NCBI RefSeq assembly: GCF_003289645.1
Contig: NZ_QLYX01000002.1
Location: 372,001 to 436,000, forward strand
Direction of reading: 5' to 3'
DNA from: Actinomadura craniellae
Lineage (GTDB): Bacteria > Actinomycetota > Actinomycetes > Streptosporangiales > Streptosporangiaceae
Length of the DNA stretch: 64,000 nt
The notes beneath the pieces were generated by a model. It had not been told where the DNA came from and did no database searches. It saw only the letters and a list, made by a program, of their open reading frames with translations. Both the position numbers and the translations under genes were made by a program. This document shows, one piece after another, positions 15,415-26,800 of this stretch (positions within the stretch are counted from its first letter, which is position 1; each line of letters opens with the position of its first letter).

Positions 15415-16520
15415 CGCACGGTCTCCCCGACGACCTCGTGGTCGGGCTTGTCCGCCTGGACGGCCTCGTAGAGGGCGCGGACGTTGCCGCCGCCGAAGGT
15501 GTCGGCCCCCGACCGCTCGATGATCTCGTAGAACAGCGTCCGCCGGGGGTGGACGGTCCGGGTGAAGATCTGGAACAGCTGGCCCGCGTGGTCCTCGTCG
15601 GCGAGGATGCGGGACCCGCGCAGCTCGGCGAGCGTGTGGCGGCCCGGTTCCAGGCGCTTCTCCAGCAGCTCGTAGTAGGTGTCGGGGGTGTGCAGGAAGT
15701 CGACGCCCCGGTCGTCCAGCCGGGCGACCGCCTGGACGATGTCGTCGGTGGCGAAGGCCAGGTGGTGCACTCCGCCGCCGCCGTGCCGTTCCAGGAAGTC
15801 GCCGATGTGGCCGGCGTCGTGGTCGGGGCTGGGGGCCAGGACGGTGAAGGTGAGGTCCCCGGCGGGGCTGCGGACGGCCTTGGAGTCCATCGCCTCGGTT
15901 CCCTGCACCATCAGCTCCTCGTACACGGACGCGAACCCGAAGATCCGCTCGTAGTAGCCGGTGCTCTCCGCGAGTTCGCCCATGGGGACGCTCACCGCCA
16001 CGTGGTCCAGCACCGTCAGCCCCGGCGTCCCGGTGGACGCCGGGGCGGGTTCCGCGACCGGCTCGAAGCCGGGCAGCGGCAGGGCCGCGTCCTCGTGCCC
16101 GGCCGGCCGCTGGACCAGCGTGTGGCGTACGTCGTCGAAGCCGGCCGCCAGGACGGCGGTGACCCAGCCGTCCCGCTCCTCGGGTCCGGCGAGGGCCGTG
16201 GCGGAGCGGGCGACGGCCGCCGTGAAGGCGGCGCGGGTGTCGGGGGTGCGCAGCGCGATGTCGGCGACACCGTCGCCGTGCCGGCCCACGAAGCCGGCGG
16301 CCGGGTGCGTGCCGTCGAGCGCCTCGGTCACCACGAGCACGATGCCGCCCTGGCGCAGTGCCAGGGAGCGGGAGGCGCCGCCGGGGCCGTGGCGCTCGGC
16401 GGTGGCGTGGATCTGGAAGCCGTAGCCGTCGGCGAACACCGCCGCGGCGGCGTCGGCGTCGGCGGTGTACAGCTCGACATGGCTGACGAGCAGGGGTCCG
16501 GTCGTTGCGTTCACTGCCAC
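15411..16520 (-). CDS. hmaS: 4-Hydroxymandelate synthase (HPPD-like dioxygenase)
   Basis: A 369-residue two-domain vicinal-oxygen-chelate dioxygenase. Iron ligands are visible in LDHVAVSVP (His), GGGGVHHLAFATDD (His) and LFYEIIERSG (Glu). The C-terminal FGGGNVRALYEAVQ is close to HmaS and HPPD sequences. HmaS converts 4-hydroxyphenylpyruvate to 4-hydroxymandelate, whereas the sister enzyme HPPD makes homogentisate in tyrosine breakdown. The HmaS call is preferred because the gene lies between mbtH and hmo in an NRPS operon. The GTG at 16520 has GGAG six bases upstream; a second in-frame GTG lies two codons later. It starts 31 bases after mbtH. Confidence 0.85.
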   Translation of the reverse strand: MAVNATTGPLLVSHVELYTADADAAAAVFADGYGFQIHATAERHGPGGASRSLALRQGGIVLVVTEALDGTHPAAGFVGRHGDGVADIALRTPDTRAAFTAAVARSATALAGPEERDGWVTAVLAAGFDDVRHTLVQRPAGHEDAALPLPGFEPVAEPAPASTGTPGLTVLDHVAVSVPMGELAESTGYYERIFGFASVYEELMVQGTEAMDSKAVRSPAGDLTFTVLAPSPDHDAGHIGDFLERHGGGGVHHLAFATDDIVQAVARLDDRGVDFLHTPDTYYELLEKRLEPGRHTLAELRGSRILADEDHAGQLFQIFTRTVHPRRTLFYEIIERSGADTFGGGNVRALYEAVQADKPDHEVVGETVR

Positions 16521-16551
16521 TTCGGTCTCCTCACTGTCCGCGGGGATCGGC

Positions 16552-16764
16552 TCACTGCTCGGCCATGGCGTCGGCCAGGCTCTTGGGACGCATGTCCGTC
16601 CAGTGCTTCTCGACGTGGTCGAGGCATTCCTGGCGGCTCGCGGCCGGCAGGGAGACCGTCCAGCCGGCGGGGACCTCGGCGAAGGCCGGCCACAGCGAGT
16701 GCTGCAGCTCGTCGTTGACGAGGACGAGGTACTGGGCGTCGTCGTTCTCGAAGGGGTTGGTCAT
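16552..16764 (-). CDS. MbtH-like protein, NRPS adenylation chaperone
   Basis: A 70-residue protein beginning [18 protein letters not shown]. It has the family pattern N-x-E-x-Q-x-S-L-W-P in [10 protein letters not shown], then PAGWTV, a tryptophan in [11 protein letters not shown] and the terminal KSL. MbtH-like proteins bind adenylation domains and are often needed for their solubility and activity; the ATG at 16764 is preceded by GGAG. It begins 47 bases after the NRPS stop and precedes hmaS, so it is co-transcribed with the synthetase it presumably supports. Confidence 0.95.
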   Translation of the reverse strand: MTNPFENDDAQYLVLVNDELQHSLWPAFAEVPAGWTVSLPAASRQECLDHVEKHWTDMRPKSLADAMAEQ

Positions 16765-16811
16765 GGCTGCACTCCGGTGTCGGGGACTGTGTGGACTTCG
16801 GGTCAGGGGGC

Positions 16812-19800
16812 TCAGGGGGTCGGGGGTGCGTCCGTGCCGGCCCGCTCCAGCCGTGCGGCGACGACACGGCCGATCTCGGCGATGGGGCCGGGCAGGGTCA
16901 TGTCGTGGTGGCCGCACCCGACGGGGTGCACGTCCACCCGGCCGTCGACGTACGGCGCCCACGTGCCGGGGGCCGGTGCGCCGGGCACCCGGCCGAGCTC
17001 CGCGGTGAACAGCAGCAGGTCGCCGGCGAAGCGCCGCGGGACGAACTCCCGCATCAGCCGGGCGTGGTTGGTGACCACGTCGGGGAACGCCCGCAGCGTG
17101 TGCGGCGGGATGTCGGTCAGCGGTGCGCCGCCGCCGCGCCGCAGGATCTCCCGGGCCTCCTCCGGGTCCAGCGTGCCGCCACCGGGCCGCCGGGGCACCT
17201 CGTGGCCGAGGAAGCGCAGCAGGTGGGCGAGAACATCGCGGTCTTCCCGCGGCACGTCGCCGGGGCGCCCGGTGGCGGGCGCCCCGGGCGCGCCCGGCGG
17301 GAAGGAGTCGAGCAGGGCCAGCAGGGCCACATCCTCGCCCCGCTCGCGCAGCCGTACCGCCATCTCCTGGGCGACCAGGCCGCCGAACGACCAGCCCAGC
17401 AGGTGGTAGGGGCCGTCCGGCTGGACCTCGCGGATCCGGGCCAGGTAGTCCTCGGCCATCTCGCCCACGGAGCCCGGTAGTTCCTCCGCGCGCGCCAGCC
17501 CTCTGGACTGCAGCCCGTACAGCGGCCGGTCGTCGCCGAGCGCCCGGAGCAGGCCGGAGTAGGTCCAGCTCAGCCCGGCCCAGGGGTGGACGCAGAACAG
17601 CGGGGGCCGCCCGCCCGCGGCGCGCAGCGGCAGCAGCACCTCCAGGGCTCCGGCCGCCTCGCCCGTCCCGCCGGACCGCAGCAGCCGGGCCAGGGCCTCG
17701 GGGGTGGGCGCCTCGAACAGGGTCCGGATGCCGGGGGCGACGCCGAACGAGGAACGTATCCGGCCGGCGAGCCGGACCGCCAGCAGCGAGTGCCCGCCCA
17801 GGTCGAAGAAGCTGTCCTGGGGGCCGACCCGGTCGACGCCGAGCACCTCCTCGAACAGCGCGCACAGCAGCCGTTCCCCGGCGTCGCGTGGCGGGCGCCC
17901 GCCCTCGGACGGGGCGAACCGGGGCTCGGGCAGCGCCGCGCGGTCCAGCTTCCCGTTCACGGTGAGCGGGAGCTCCGGCAGGACCACGACGGCCGCGGGC
18001 ACCATGTGTTCCGGCAGGTGGTCCGCGACGTGGCGGCGCAGCCGCGCCGGGTCCAGGGGTTCGGGTACGGCGCCGCCGGCCGGCACGGTGTAGCCGACCA
18101 GCCGTGCCTCGCCGCCCGCACCGGACCGCAGGACGACCGCGGCCCGGGCGACGCCCGGGTACGTGCGCAGGGTCGCCTCGATCTCGCCCGGTTCGATCCG
18201 GAAACCGCGCACCTTGACCTGCTGGTCGGTGCGGCCGAGGTACTCCAGCGCGCCGTCGGGGCGCCAGCGGGCCAGGTCGCCCGTGCGGTACATCCGCCCG
18301 CCCGTGCCGCCGGTGTCGAACGGGTCGGCGACGAAACGCTCCGCGGTCAGGGCCGGCCTGCCGTGGTAGCCGCGGGCCAGTTGCACCCCGGCCAGGTACA
18401 GCTCGCCGGTGACTCCCGGCAGCACCGGTCGCAGTGCCCCGTCCAGGACGTACGCCCGGGTGTTCCAGACCGGCCGGCCGATCGGCACCGGGCCTGCGGT
18501 GTTCCGCTCGCATTCGGTGTGGGTGACGTCCACGGCCGCCTCGGTGGGGCCGTAGAGGTTGTGCAGCGGCACCTCCGGCAGCACGGTGTGGAAACGGTCC
18601 GCCAGGTCGGCGGAGAGCGCTTCGCCGCTGCACACCACCCGGCGCAGCCCCGTGCATCCGGCCGCGGCGGGATCGTCGAGGAACGCGCCGAGCATCGAGG
18701 GGACGAAATGGACCGTCGTCACGCGCTCGGCCTGGATCAGTTCCGCCAGGTAGGCGGGGTCGCGGTGCCCGTCCGGCCGGGCGACCACCATGGTCGCTCC
18801 GGTGATGAGCGGCCAGAACAGCTCCCACACCGACACGTCGAAGCCGGTGGGGGTCTTGTGCAGGACCCGGTCCTCGGGCGTGAGCCCGTACTCGTGCTGC
18901 ATCCACAGCAGGCGGTTGACGATGGCCTCGTGCGGGATCGCGACGCCCTTGGGCCGTCCGGTGGAACCGGAGGTGTGGATGATGTACGCCGGGTTCCGCG
19001 GGTGCGGGGCGGGGTTCCGGCCGGTGTCCGGCGCGGCGGGCGGGCCGTCGGCGCCCGCGGCCACGACCAGGGCCGGCGTGCCGGTGGGCAGCGGGAGCCT
19101 GGCGGCCGCCGGGACCAGCGTGCAGGCGGGGGTGGTGTCCGCCAGCAGCAGGGCGATGCGCTCGGCGGGCAGCGCCGGGTCGACCGGCACGTAGGCGGCT
19201 CCCGTTTCAAGCACCGCCAGCAGGGCGACGACCAGTTCCGCGGAGCGGGGCAGGGCGACCGCGACCCGGCTCTCCGGGCCCGCTCCGGCCCGGCGCAGCC
19301 GCGCGGCGAGAACGCGGGCGCGGGCGGCCAGTTCGGTGTAGGTGAGCCGCCGGCCCCTGTGGACGACGGCCACCGCGTCCGGCGTGCGCGCCACCTGGGC
19401 CGCGAACAACTCCGGGAGGGTGGCCGGCGGCACGGGCACCGCGGTGTCGTTCCACCGGTCGAGCACCAGGTCGCGTTCCTCGGGCCGGAGCACGTCCACG
19501 GCCGCCAGGATCCGGCCGGGGGCGATGACGAACTCCCGCAGCAGCGCGCCCAGCCTGTCCGCCATCGCCGTCACGGCCGTGCGGTCGAAGGCCGCGGGCT
19601 GGTGGCCGAGCCGCAGGACCAGGCGGCCGCCGCCCTGGGTCACGACCAGGCTCAGCGGGTAGTGCGTGGCGTCCCTGCCCCGCGCCCCGGCGAGCCCCGG
19701 CGCGCCGGTCGGTGAGGCGAGCGCCGCCGGGTCGACGGGGTAGTTCTCGAAGACGACCAGGGTGTCGAAGAGCCGGGAGTGCCCGGAGAGCCGGGTGACC

Positions 19801-20859
19801 TCGCCCAGCCCGAGATGCTGGTGGGCCAGCAGGGCCGACTGGGCCGCCTGCAGCCGGGTGAGCGTGTCGAGGACGGTCGCCGCCGGGTCGAGGGTGACCC
19901 GCACCGGCAGGGTGTTGATGAAGAGACCGACCATGGACTCGATCCCGGGGATCTCCGGCGGGCGGCCCGCGACGGTGGCGCCGAAGACGACGTCGTCGCG
20001 GCCGGTCAGCCGGGACAGCAGCAGCGCCCAGGCGCCCTGGACCAGGGTGTTGACCGTCAGGCCGTGGTCGCGGGCCAGCCGGCGCAGGGCCTCGACGGTG
20101 TCGGCGGGCAGTTCCAGATCGACGTGGCCGGGCTCCTCGGGTGCGTCGGGCGCCTCGGGGGCGAGCAGGGACGGTTCTTCCAGCCCGCCCAGTTCGGCCG
20201 CCCACGCGGCCCGCGCGGCGTCCCGGTCCTGCGCGGCGAGCCAGCGCAGGTAGTCGCCGTACGGTGGTGCCGGGGGCAGGGCGGCGGCCGAGCCGCCCGC
20301 CGCGTACAGCGCGAACATCTCGCGGAGCAGTACGGGCATGGACCAGCCGTCGAGCAGGATGTGGTGGGCGGTGAGGATCAGGCCGTGCCGCTCGTCGCCC
20401 AGCCGGACCAGTGCGATCCGCTGGAGCGGCGGGCGCGCCAGGTCGAACGGTGCGGATCGTTCCTCGGCGGCGATGCGGTCGGCTTCGGTTTCCCGCTGGT
20501 GTGCGGGCAGGGTGCTCAGGTCGAGCGTGCGCCAGGGGATCTGCGGGTCGCGGGTGATGACCTGGACGGGGGTGTCGGCCAGGTCGTGCACGAAGGCCGC
20601 CCGCAGGTTGGCGTGCCGGGCCAGCAGCGCCGCCCAGGTCTTCCGCAGGATCTCCTCGTCCAGCGGGCCGGTGAGCGTCAGGGCGAGTTGCGCGGTGTAG
20701 ACGTCGGCGGACCGGGGGTCGTACAGCGCGTGGAAGAGGAAACCTTCCTGGAGCGGGGAGAGCGGGAGGACGTCTTCCAGGTCCGGGTGGGTGTCCTCCA
20801 GGTGCTGGATCTGGTCCTGGGTGAGGCGGACCAGGGGGAAGTCCGACGGGGTGTGACCA
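16812..20859 (-). other. NRPS module 7 and thioesterase: C-A-T-TE, predicted Ser
   Basis: The C domain (from about residue 8209) has [17 protein letters not shown] and [10 protein letters not shown]. The A domain (about 8660-9143) gives DVWHVSLVDK, a serine code. The carrier motif is [14 protein letters not shown] near 9199. The thioesterase (about 9260-9520) has [12 protein letters not shown], the catalytic serine in [14 protein letters not shown] near 9334 and a histidine in [10 protein letters not shown]. It releases the peptide by hydrolysis or cyclisation. Serine hydroxyls in the chain would allow a macrolactone; the mode cannot be read from sequence. Confidence 0.8.
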
Positions 20860-23800
20860 CCGGCCCCCGCCGAACCGGCCAGGGTCTCCAACGCCTCCAA
20901 CCACAGGCCGGCCAGCTCCCGCACCGCGGCCTCCTCCAGCAGGGCACCCGCCCAGGAGAAGGTCGCCGACAGCACCGGACCCTCCAGGCCGTCCACCGCG
21001 ATGGCGTTGACCTCCAGGGCGTGGGCCAAGGGGGTGGCCGGGTCCGGACCGGGCCCACCGGGCAGGTCGATCAGGGTCCAGTCGGTGGATCCGGGTGCGG
21101 TGCCCGAGGTGGCGCCCGTGCGGCCGAGGTAGTTGAAGCCGATCTGGGGCTGCGGGAGATCCCTCAGCGTGCCCTCGGTCTCGGTGTTGAGGTAGCGCAG
21201 CAGGCCGTAGCCCGCGCCGTTCCCGGGGACCGCCCGCAGCTGTTCCTTGACCTGTTTGACCGCCCGCACCGGGTCGTCCCCGCCGGCGTCCAGCCGGACC
21301 GGGTGGATGCGGGTGAACCAGCCGACCGTCCGCGACAGGTCCACATCCGCCCGGTCGCTGTCACGGCCGTGGCCCTCCAGGTCGACCAGCACCGCGCTGG
21401 CCTCGGCGCCGCGTGCCCGCCGCCACCGGCGCACCGCCACCGCCAGGGCGCTCAGCAGCACATCGTTGACACCACCGTGGAAGGCCGCCGGAACGCTCGA
21501 CAGCAACGGTGCGGTCAAGGACGCGGGAAGCGACACCTTCAGCCGGGCGGCCGTGCCCGCCGTGTCCCGCGCGGGATCCAGCGGGCGCGAACCCAGTGGT
21601 GGCTCGCCCGCGCCCAGCGTCCCGGTCCAGTAGGGCAACTCGTCCAGCAGGTCCGGGTCCTGCGCCCGTTCGCCCAGCAGCCGCGCCCACCGGCGGAAGG
21701 ACGTGCCCACGGGGTCCAGCCGGACCGGCTCACCAGCCGTGATCGACTCCACCGCCTGGTACAGGTCAGGCAGCAGAACCCGCCACGACACCCCATCGAC
21801 CGCCAGATGGTGAATCACCACCAGCAGCCGGCCCGCGGCCGCCGGGCCGGCGTCGAACCACACCACCTGCACCAGGGCACCCGACTCCGGTGCCAGCCGC
21901 CCCACCGCGGCGAATGCCTCCCGCGCCACCACCGCATTGGCGTCGTCCGAGGCATCGGAGGCCGGGTCATCTGCCCACGGCACCCGGCGCACGCACCCGG
22001 CCGCGTCCACCGCACCGCGCTCGCCGACCGTCAGCCCGGAGTCGCCGGTCAGCCGCAACCGCAGGGCGTCGTGGTGATCGAGCAGTGCCTGCACGGCCGC
22101 GACCAGCCGCTTCTCCTCCAGGTCGGCGGGCACCCGCACCAGCACCGACTGGTGGAAGGACCGCACCAGCCCGCGCCGCTCCCGCAGCCGATGCACGATC
22201 GGTGTCAGGTCCACCGGGCCCGTGCCGTCGTCCTCGACCTCGGCCGGGGCCTCGGCGTTCCCGCACACCCGCGCCAGCGCGGCGACGTTCTGCCGTTCGA
22301 ACACGTCGCGTGGCGTGAACACCAGCCCGGCCCGCCGCGCCCGGCTGACCAGCTGGATCGACATGATGCTGTCCCCGCCCAGCGCGAAGAACCCGTCCTC
22401 CGCACCGACGCGCTCGACGCCCAGCACCTCCGCGAACAGGCCGCACAGTGTCCGTTCCACGGGGGTGCGCGGCTCGCGTCCGCCGCCCGTGGTGGCCGTG
22501 AGGTCGGGCGCGGGCAGGGCCGCACGATCCACCTTGGCGTTCGACGTCAGTGGCAGCGCGTCGAGCAGCATGATCTCCGCGGGAACCATGTACTCCGGCA
22601 GCCGTTCGGCGACTTCGTCGCGCAGCCGGTCGGGGTCGGGGAAGCGGCCTGGTTCGGGGACGACGTAACCGGTCAGGCGCTTGGCCCCGGACGGCGCCCG
22701 GTGCACCACGACCACCGAATCGGCCACGCCGTCCTGCTCACCCAGCACGGCCTCGACCTCACCCAACTCGATCCGGAAACCACGGATCTTCACCTGGTCA
22801 TCGGCCCGCCCCAAAAACTCCAGCACCCCATCCAGGGACCACCGCACCAGGTCCCCGGTCCGGTACATCCGCGCGCCCACCGACCCGAACGGATCAGCCA
22901 CGAACCGCTCCGCCGTCAACCCGGCCCGCCCCACATACCCCCGCGCCAACGCATCACCGGCGATGTACAGCTCGCCCACCGCGCCCGGCAGGACCGGCCG
23001 CAACCCGCCGTCCAGCACGTACGCCTGCATCCCGTCACGGGCCCGCCCGATCGGCACGATCGCCGGGACCTCCGCCGCGTCCCGCATGGTGTGCTGGGTG
23101 GCGAAGAGGGTGATCTCGGTCGGGCCGTAGATGTCGGTGACATCCGTTCCAGGGCAGGCGCCGAGCACCCTTCGGACGGCCGCCGACGAAACCACGTCAC
23201 CGCCGGTCAGCACCTCCCGGACGCCCTTCAGGCAGCCGGGGTCCTCCTCGGCGACCACCCGGAACAGCCCGGCGGTCAGCAGCAGCGAGGTCACGCCGTG
23301 CTCGCGTACCGTGCGGGCGATGGCGGGCACGTCGAGTTCGCCGGGGGGCGCCACGACGACCTGGCCACCGTTCAGCAGCGGCATCCACAGTTCGTAGGTG
23401 GCCGGGTCGAAGCCGTACGGCGAGTGGAACAGCACCCGGTGCGGGCCCGGGCCGCCGTCCCTCCACCGGCGGTCGGTGGCCAGGCTCACCACTCCCCGGT
23501 GGGTGATCTCCACGCCCTTGGGCGCACCGGTCGACCCGGAGGTGAACATCACGTACGCCGCACCATCCGGGCGGGGGCGCACCACCGGAGCGACCGCCGG
23601 CCCCTCCACCGGCTCATCACCGACCGCCACCAGGTGCTTCACGCCGGGCAGCCCGTCGGCGGCGGTGCTGCCGTCCGTCACCACGACCCGGGCCCCGGCC
23701 TGCTCCACCATCGAGGCCAGCCGGGCGGCCGGGAGCCGGCCATCCAACGGCACGTACACCCCACCGGCCTTGAGCACCGCCAACACCGCCACCACCACCT

Positions 23801-26800
23801 GCGGCGAACGCTCCATCAACAAAGCAACCCGGCCCTCGACACCCACCCCCGCAGCCACCAGCCGCGCCGCAAGCCCATCCGCCCGCTCATCCAACTCCCG
23901 GTAACTCCACCAACCACCGTCCCAGCAGACCGCCCCCGCCTCCGGCGTCCGGACCACCTGCGCGGCGAACGCCGCGACGACGCTCGTCTCGCCCCGTACC
24001 GAATCCGCGTCCGGGTCGTTCCACTCGACCAGGACCCGGTGCCACTCCTCGGCGGTCAGCACGTCGACGGTTCCCGCGGGCCGGTCCGGGTGGTCCGCCA
24101 GCGTCCGCAGCAGTGCGACCAGACGCGTCATGATCGAGCGGGCGGTGTCCTCGGTGAACAGGTGCGGCAGGGTGTGCAGCCGCAGCCACAGCGTGTCGCC
24201 CCGCAGCCCGGCGGCGAGGGTCACCGGATAGTGGGTCGCGTCATGGATCTTCGTGCCGGTGACGGCGAGGCCGGTGGCCGGGACGAGTCCTTCCGCCACG
24301 GGGTAGTTCTCGAAGACGACGAGCGTGTCGAAGAGCCGGGGCAGGCCGGCGAGCCGGTTGATCCGGCTGAGGCCGAGGTGCTGGTGGGCCAGCAGCCGCG
24401 ACTGCGCCCCCTGGACCCGCGACAGGAGGTCGAGCAGCCGCTCGGCCGGGTCGAGGGTGACCCGCACCGGGAGGGTGTTGATGAACAGGCCCGCCATGGA
24501 CTCGATCCCGGGGATCTCCGGCGGCCGGCCGGAGACCGTCGTGCCGAAGACCACGTCGTCACGGCCGGTCAGCCGGGACAGCAGCACCGCCCAGGCGCCC
24601 TGGACCAGGGTGTTGACCGTCAGGCCGTGGTCGCGGGCCAGCCGGCGCAGCGCCGCCACGGTCTCCTCGGGGAGTTCCGCGGCGATCCGGGCCGGGAGGT
24701 CCTGCCCGCCCGCCGGCGCGGTGTCCGGGGCGAGCAGGGTCGGCTCCTCCACACCGTCGAGTTCGGCCGCCCAGACCTCCCCGGCGGCCTCCCCGTCCTG
24801 TGCGGCGAGCCAGCGCAGGTAGTCGCGGTACGGCGGCACGGCCGGAAGGTCCGTGCCGGTGCCGCCGGCGGCGTACAGGGCGAACAGTTCCCGCGCCAGG
24901 ACGGGTATCGACCAGCCGTCCAGCAGGATGTGGTGGTTGGTCAGGATCAGCCGGTGGCGGGTGGCCCCCAGCCTGGCCGACGTGACGCGCAGCAGCGGCG
25001 GGCGCGCCGGGTCGAAGCGCTCGGCGCGTTCTTCGGCGGCGATGCGGTCGGCTTCGGTTTCCCGCCGGTGTGCGGGCAGGGTGCTCAGGTCGAGCGTGCG
25101 CCAGGGGATCTGCGGGTCGCGGGTGATGACCTGGACGGGGGTGTCGGCCAGGTCGTGCACGAAGGCCGCCCGCAGGTTGGCGTGCCGGGCCAGCAGCGCC
25201 GCCCAGGCCTTCCGCAGGACTCCCTCGTCCAGGGTTCCCTCGAGTTCGAGTTCGACCTGGGTGGTGTAGACGTCGGTGCCCTCGCGGTCGTAGACGGCGT
25301 GGAAGAGCAGACCCTCCTGGAGCGGGGAAAGGGGAAGGACGTCTTCCAGGTCCGGGTGGGTGTCCTCCAGGTGCTGGATCTGGTCCTGGGTGAGGCGGAC
25401 CAGGGGGAAGTCCGACGGGGTGTGGCCACCGGCCTGGGCCGAACCGGCCAGGGTCTCCAGCGCCTCCAGCCACAGGCCGGCCAGTTCCCGCACCGCGGCC
25501 TCCTCCAGCAGGGCGCCCGCCCAGGAGAAGGTCGCCGACAGCACCGGACCCTCCGGGCCGTCCACCGCGATGGCGTTGACCTCCAGGGCGTGGGCCAGCG
25601 GGGTGACGGGGCCGTCGAGCCCGCCGGGCCGGCGGAGCAGGGCCCAGTCGGCCGTGCCGGCGGCGCCGGAGGACGCCGTGCCCGTGCGGCCGAGGTAGTT
25701 GAAGCCGACCTGGGGTTCGGCGAGGGTGGCGAGCGCGGGTGCCGTGTCCGCGTTCAGGTGACGCAGCAGGCCGTAGCCTTCGCCGTTTCCAGGCACCGCC
25801 CGCAGTTGTTCCTTGACCTGCTTGACCGCCCGCACCGGGTCGTCCCCGCCGGCGTCCAGCCGGACCGGATGCACCCGGGTGAACCAGCCGACCGTCCGCG
25901 ACAGATCCACATCCGCCCGATCACTGTCCCGGCCGTGGCCCTCCAGATCGACCAGCACCCCGCCGGCCTCGCCACCGCGCGCCTGCCGCCACCGCCGCAC
26001 CGCCACCGCCAACGCACCCAGCAGCACATCGTTGACACCACCGTGGAAGGCCGCCGGAACGCTCGACAGCAACGGCACGGTGTACTCGCCGGGGAGCTCC
26101 ACCGTGAGCCGCCGCGCGGTGGCGGTGGTGTCCCGTGCACGGTCCAGCGCCCGCGAACCCAGCGGTGGCTCGCCCGCGCCCAGCGTCCCGGTCCAGTAGG
26201 GCAGTTCCTCCAGCAGAGCCGGGTCCTGCGCCCGTTCGTCGAGCAGCCGCGCCCACCGGCGGAAGGACGTGCCCACGGGGTCCAGCCGGACCGGCTCACC
26301 GGCCGCGATCGACTCCCACGCCTGCCGTAGATCCGGCAACAACACCCGCCACGACACGCCATCGACCGCCAGATGGTGAATCACCACCAGCAACCGGCCC
26401 GCGGCCGCCGGACCGGCGTCGAACCACACCACCTGCACCAGGGCACCCGACTCCGGAGCCAACCGCCCCACCGCGGCCGACGCCTCCCCCACCACCACCG
26501 CATCAGCAGCGTCCAGCGCACCAGCGGCCGGGGCTCCCGCCCACGGCACCCGGCGCACACACCCGGCCGCGTCCACCGAACCGCGCTCGCCGACCGTCAG
26601 CCCGGAGTCGCCGGCCAGCCGCAACCGCAGGGCGTCGTGGTGATCGAGCAGCGCCTGCACCGCTGCAACCAGCCGCTCCTCCCCCAGGTCCGGCGGGGCC
26701 TGGACCATCACCGACTGCTGGAAGCCGTCCACCGTGCCACGCCAGTCACGCAGCCAGCGCAGCACCGGAGTCGGCACCATCGGGCCCGTGCCGTCGTCCT

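Noticed and set aside
15411-16520. HPPD of tyrosine catabolism instead of HmaS
   Set aside because: The gene lies between mbtH and a mandelate-oxidase-type gene in the NRPS operon, and no homogentisate pathway genes are nearby; a structural check of pocket residues would settle it.
16552-18906. A 784-codon minus-strand frame ending in the MbtH sequence
   Set aside because: Only its last 70 codons are real (MbtH); the remainder is an out-of-frame reading of the NRPS C-terminus.
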